Shown here in pieces: positions 6,021-8,650 of a stretch of DNA of 8,650 nucleotides. The stretch covers positions 1 through 8,650 of the forward strand of contig JAEWKP010000412.1 of assembly GCA_023393655.1 (NCBI GenBank), written 5' to 3'. The notes under the pieces were generated by a model that made no database searches, was not told the origin of the DNA, and worked only from the letters and a program-made list of their open reading frames with translations. A program made the position numbers and the translations under genes. Positions within the stretch are counted from its first letter, which is position 1. Each line of letters begins with the position of its first letter. The stretch is from Pseudomonadota bacterium (GTDB lineage Bacteria; Pseudomonadota; Alphaproteobacteria; Rhizobiales; Beijerinckiaceae).

Positions 6021-7073
6021 CTATTCGCCGTCCTCTCCATCCCCGAACAGTCCGAACTGGGCCGTCTCGCGCGAAGGCTCGGGCATGCCGAGATGGCGGA
6101 AGGCGTGCGGCGTCAGCAGGCGCCCGCGCGGGGTGCGCTGGATGAAGCCCTGCTGGAGCAGGAAGGGCTCGATGATCTCCTCGATCGCGTCGCGCGGCTC
6201 GGAGAGCGATGCGGCGATGGTCTCGATCCCGACCGGGCCGCCGCCGAAATTGATCGCGACGGTGGTGAGATAGCGCCGGTCCATCTGGTCGAGGCCGATG
6301 GCGTCGACATCGAGCAGCGAGAGCGCCTTGTCGGCGACCTTGCGGGTGACGATCGGGTCGCCGTCGACGATGGCGAAGTCGCGCACGCGCCGGAGCAGGC
6401 GCCCGGCGATGCGCGGCGTGCCGCGGGAGCGCTTGGCGATCTCGTTGGCGCCGTCGTCGGACATCGGTACGCCGAGCACGCGGGCGCCGCGGGCGACGAT
6501 GCCCTGCAATTCCTCGACCGTGTAGAATTGCAGCCGGATCGGGATGCCGAAGCGGTCGCGTAAGGGCGTGGTCAAAAGGCCGGCGCGGGTGGTGGCGCCG
6601 ACGAGGGTGAACTTGGGCAGGTCGATCTTGACCGAGCGCGCGGCCGGGCCTTCGCCGATGATCAGGTCGAGCTGGTAATCCTCCATCGCCGGATAGAGGA
6701 TTTCCTCGACCGCCGGGTTGAGGCGGTGGATCTCGTCGATGAAGAGCACGTCGCGCTCTTCGAGATTGGTGAGCTGGGCGGCGAGGTCGCCGGCCTTGGC
6801 GATGACCGGGCCGGAGGTCGAGCGGAAATTGACGCCGAGCTCGCGTGAGACGATCTGCGCCAGCGTCGTCTTGCCGAGGCCGGGCGGGCCGACGAAGAGG
6901 ACATGGTCGAGCGCGTCTCCGCGGCTCTTGGCGGCGTTGATGAAGACCTGAAGATTGGCGCGCGCCGCCGCCTGGCCGGTGAAATCGGACAGCGAAAGCG
7001 GACGCAGCGAGGTCTCGCTGTCGTCGTCGCGGCGATCGGCCGTCATCAGGCCGGAGCGTTTTGGTTCGCTCAC
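6021..7073 (-). CDS. ruvB: RuvB, Holliday junction branch migration ATPase
   Basis: AAA+ hexameric motor that, with RuvA, drives branch migration of Holliday junctions in recombination repair. The 350-residue length is normal. Motifs seen: Walker A GPPGLGKT (62-69), Walker B FIDEIH (111-116), sensor 1 VGATTR (158-163), PLRDRFG (170-176) with the arginine-finger region, and GTPRIAGRLLRRVRDFA with the sensor 2 arginine. The C-terminal winged helix includes GGGPVGIETIAASL and FLLQQGFIQRTPRGR, which contacts DNA. The start is GTG at 7073-7071, with GGAG 8 nt upstream and overlapping the GNAT stop codon by GTGA; an in-frame ATG at 7046 would remove nine residues ahead of the conserved part. It is the last gene of the ruvC-ruvA-GNAT-ruvB group. 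Confidence 0.98.
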   Translation of the reverse strand: MSEPKRSGLMTADRRDDDSETSLRPLSLSDFTGQAAARANLQVFINAAKSRGDALDHVLFVGPPGLGKTTLAQIVSRELGVNFRSTSGPVIAKAGDLAAQLTNLEERDVLFIDEIHRLNPAVEEILYPAMEDYQLDLIIGEGPAARSVKIDLPKFTLVGATTRAGLLTTPLRDRFGIPIRLQFYTVEELQGIVARGARVLGVPMSDDGANEIAKRSRGTPRIAGRLLRRVRDFAIVDGDPIVTRKVADKALSLLDVDAIGLDQMDRRYLTTVAINFGGGPVGIETIAASLSEPRDAIEEIIEPFLLQQGFIQRTPRGRLLTPHAFRHLGMPEPSRETAQFGLFGDGEDGE

Positions 7074-7561
7074 AGCGCGATCTCCAGCTCGATGGCGTCG
7101 TGTATCGGAATGTCCTTGTACCCCGTCTTGATGATGCCGGGCACGACCGAGCGATAGGCGTCGATCGCCTCGAGATAAAGCCCGGAGAGGCGGAAGCCGC
7201 GGCGCTGGTAGAAGGTCATGCCGGGCATGTTGTCATTGGTCAGCATGGCCTTGAGTTTGCTGGCACCGGCCTTGCGCGCGGCGAAGATGATGGCGTCGAG
7301 CATGCGAATGGCGACGCCTTCGCCTGGCTTCAGCGAATGGAGTGCGCAGAGATAGGCGCTGTCGCCCCGCACCGTCCAGCTCGCCAGCGCCGCGGTCTTG
7401 CCCGAGCTGTCGAACAGGCCGAGCGCATCGATCTCGGCGACGTCGTAGACATGCAGGCCGATCATCATGCTGTGCGAACCCCAGCTCGCCAGCATGATGC
7501 GGCAAAGCTCGGTCTTGTCGGTGACGACGCGCAATTGAAGCTCGTCGGGCGCCTCGCTCAC
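7070..7561 (-). CDS. GNAT family N-acetyltransferase encoded between ruvA and ruvB
   Basis: A 163-residue protein with the GNAT acyl-CoA-dependent acetyltransferase pattern. The central strand ALASWTVRGDSAYLCALHSL (58-77) is followed by a pyrophosphate-loop-like KPGEGVAIRMLDAII (78-92), then KLKAMLTNDNMPGMTFYQRRGF (102-123), which has the Asn/FYxxxGF arrangement typical of GNAT motif B. The C-terminus is a strand-rich SGLYLEAIDAYR...KDIPIHDAIELEIAL. The acceptor substrate is unknown. The start is GTG 7561-7559, with AAGGAG 8 nt upstream and overlapping the ruvA stop by GTGA; its own stop overlaps the ruvB start by GTGA as well. This predicts translational coupling with the two ruv genes. Whether it modifies a repair protein or is simply carried along cannot be told from sequence. 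Confidence 0.88.
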   Translation of the reverse strand: MSEAPDELQLRVVTDKTELCRIMLASWGSHSMMIGLHVYDVAEIDALGLFDSSGKTAALASWTVRGDSAYLCALHSLKPGEGVAIRMLDAIIFAARKAGASKLKAMLTNDNMPGMTFYQRRGFRLSGLYLEAIDAYRSVVPGIIKTGYKDIPIHDAIELEIAL

Positions 7562-8175
7562 TTCGCCAGCTCCTTCAGGCCCAGCTTGATGAGCTGGGCC
7601 GTGCCGGCACCATCGCCGGCGGCCTTGGCGGCAGCCGCCACGGCGGCCACCGCCTGCGCCTGAGGATAGCCGAGATTGGCGAGCGCGGACACGGCGTCGG
7701 CGATCGGCTGCGGCAGCTTCCTGTCCTCCAACGCGCCCGCGAGCTGCGCCACGCCCGGATCGATATGGCCGAAGGCCGGGGCCTTGTCCTTGAGCTCGGC
7801 GCAGAGGCGTTGCGCCAGCTTGGGGCCGACGCCGGGCGCGCGCGCGACCGCCGCCTTGTCGTTGGTGGCGATGGCGGTGGCGAGCGCGCCCGGCTCAAGC
7901 GTCGAGAGGATCGCGAGCGCGACCTTGGCGCCGACACCCTGCACGACCTGCATCAGGCGGAACCAGTCGCGCTCATTGTCGGACATGAAGCCGTAGAGGC
8001 GGATCGCATCCTCGCGGACATGGGTCTCGATCGAGAGTGCGGCCGCCTCGCCGGGCTGGGGCAGGCGCTGGAGCGTGCGCGCCGAGCACTGCACGACATA
8101 GCCGACGCCCTGGACGTCGATGATGACATGGTCCTCGCCATAGGAATCGATCAGGCCCTTGAGCTTGCCGATCAT
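7558..8175 (-). CDS. ruvA: RuvA, Holliday junction binding subunit
   Basis: Tetrameric protein that holds the Holliday junction and loads RuvB. All three domains are present in 205 residues. The N-terminal OB fold (1-65) starts MIGKLKGLIDSYGEDHVIID and contains REDAIRLYGF. Two helix-hairpin-helix motifs, VQGVGAKVALAIL (78-90) and APGVGPKLAQRLCAELKDK (113-131), bind the junction. After a linker rich in Ala and Gly comes domain III (about 155-205), with ADAVSALANLGY and a final LIKLGLKELAK, which contacts RuvB. The start is ATG 8175-8173, 25 bp after the ruvC stop with a GGGGGAA purine run upstream. The stop codon overlaps the GNAT start. Confidence 0.98.
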   Translation of the reverse strand: MIGKLKGLIDSYGEDHVIIDVQGVGYVVQCSARTLQRLPQPGEAAALSIETHVREDAIRLYGFMSDNERDWFRLMQVVQGVGAKVALAILSTLEPGALATAIATNDKAAVARAPGVGPKLAQRLCAELKDKAPAFGHIDPGVAQLAGALEDRKLPQPIADAVSALANLGYPQAQAVAAVAAAAKAAGDGAGTAQLIKLGLKELAK

Positions 8176-8200
8176 CGTCTCGTTCCCCCGGCCGTCTTCA

Positions 8201-8650
8201 TCAACCCGCCACGCGCATCTGCGCGACCAGTGCCTTCATGCCGCGATGCTGGGCATGGCAGATCGCCACGGCGAGCGCGTCCGCCGCGTCGGCCGAGGAG
8301 GTCTCGGCCTTGGGCAGGAGCACGCGGATCATCGCCTGGACCTGCTTCTTGTCGGCATGGCCCACGCCGACCACGGTCTTCTTGACGAGATTGGCGGCGT
8401 ATTCCGCGACATCGAGCCCGGCCAGCGCCGGCACGACCAGCGCGATGCCACGGGCCTGGCCGAGCTTCAGCGCCGATTGGGGATCGCGGTTGATGAAGGT
8501 CTCCTCGACGGCGGCCTCATGCGGGCGATGCGCGGCAAGGACCTTGTTCAGGCCCTCGTGCAATTGCCGCAGGCGCTGGCCGAGGGAGAGGGAGCCGTCG
8601 CTCTCGATGCAGCCGCAGGCGACGAAGGAGAGCTTGCTGCCTTCCGAGAT
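8201..8650 (-). CDS. ruvC: RuvC, Holliday junction resolvase (partial, N-terminus beyond window)
   Basis: Endonuclease of the RNase H/retroviral integrase fold that cuts junctions processed by RuvAB. The visible 149 residues begin ISEGSKLSFVACGCIESDG and contain the conserved HEAAVEETFINRDPQSALKLGQARG, with the catalytic Glu in AVEE. They go on to KKTVVGVGHADKKQVQAMI and SADAADALAVAICHAQHRG, with the two catalytic Asp residues in the DAAD segment. Against a usual length near 170, about 20 N-terminal residues are missing, including the first catalytic Asp. It is the upstream gene of the ruv operon, 25 bp from ruvA. Confidence 0.97.
   Translation of the reverse strand: MSEGSKLSFVACGCIESDGSLSLGQRLRQLHEGLNKVLAAHRPHEAAVEETFINRDPQSALKLGQARGIALVVPALAGLDVAEYAANLVKKTVVGVGHADKKQVQAMIRVLLPKAETSSADAADALAVAICHAQHRGMKALVAQMRVAG

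Overview
The window looks like a chromosomal segment of a high-GC alphaproteobacterium, most likely order Hyphomicrobiales (Rhizobiales), for example a Bosea- or Methylobacterium-like genome. The signs are a ruvC-ruvA-ruvB cluster near ybgC and tolQ, a DUF2852 protein, and a well-formed promoter for the alphaproteobacterial general stress sigma factor EcfG. Genus is inferred from protein flavour only.

Layout. (i) 1-672, minus: 5' part of tolQ, running off the left edge. (ii) 673-2925: a 427-bp divergent intergenic region, then two plus-strand accessory genes, a BtrH_N/C39-like putative cysteine hydrolase or acyltransferase (1100-2035) and a small lipoprotein made of two related repeats (2344-2925). 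(iii) 3013-4303, minus: a local regulatory unit of a TetR/AcrR repressor with a WHG-type C-terminus (3626-4282) and a DUF2852 membrane protein (3069-3530) that ends at a strong terminator. Two 19-bp palindromes of the form ATGTAA-N7-TWACAT lie over the tetR start and just upstream of the DUF2852 gene, so a TetR autoregulatory and target circuit can be read from the sequence. (iv) 4333-4737, minus: ybgC, interrupted by an in-frame TAA exactly at the conserved tyrosine of the YHASY motif and otherwise intact. (v) 4805-5376, plus: a perfect EcfG-type promoter (GGAAC-N16-CGTT) driving a very basic, unrecognised 170-residue protein. (vi) 5401-5931, minus: an exported DUF3828-like protein. (vii) 6021-8650, minus: ruvC(partial)-ruvA-GNAT-ruvB, tightly packed. 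A GNAT acetyltransferase sits between ruvA and ruvB, with a 4-bp GTGA stop/start overlap at each junction.

How it fits together. The right third is a Holliday-junction processing operon (RuvA/RuvB branch migration, RuvC resolution). ybgC and tolQ belong to the Tol-Pal envelope system and are usually adjacent; here about 3.7 kb of accessory genes (TetR unit, lipoprotein, BtrH-like protein) separates them, and ybgC carries a nonsense codon. The most informative new points are the paired TetR operators, the ybgC nonsense codon, the EcfG-controlled basic protein and the GNAT gene inside ruvAB. I see no tRNA, rRNA, CRISPR array, insertion sequence or phage gene.
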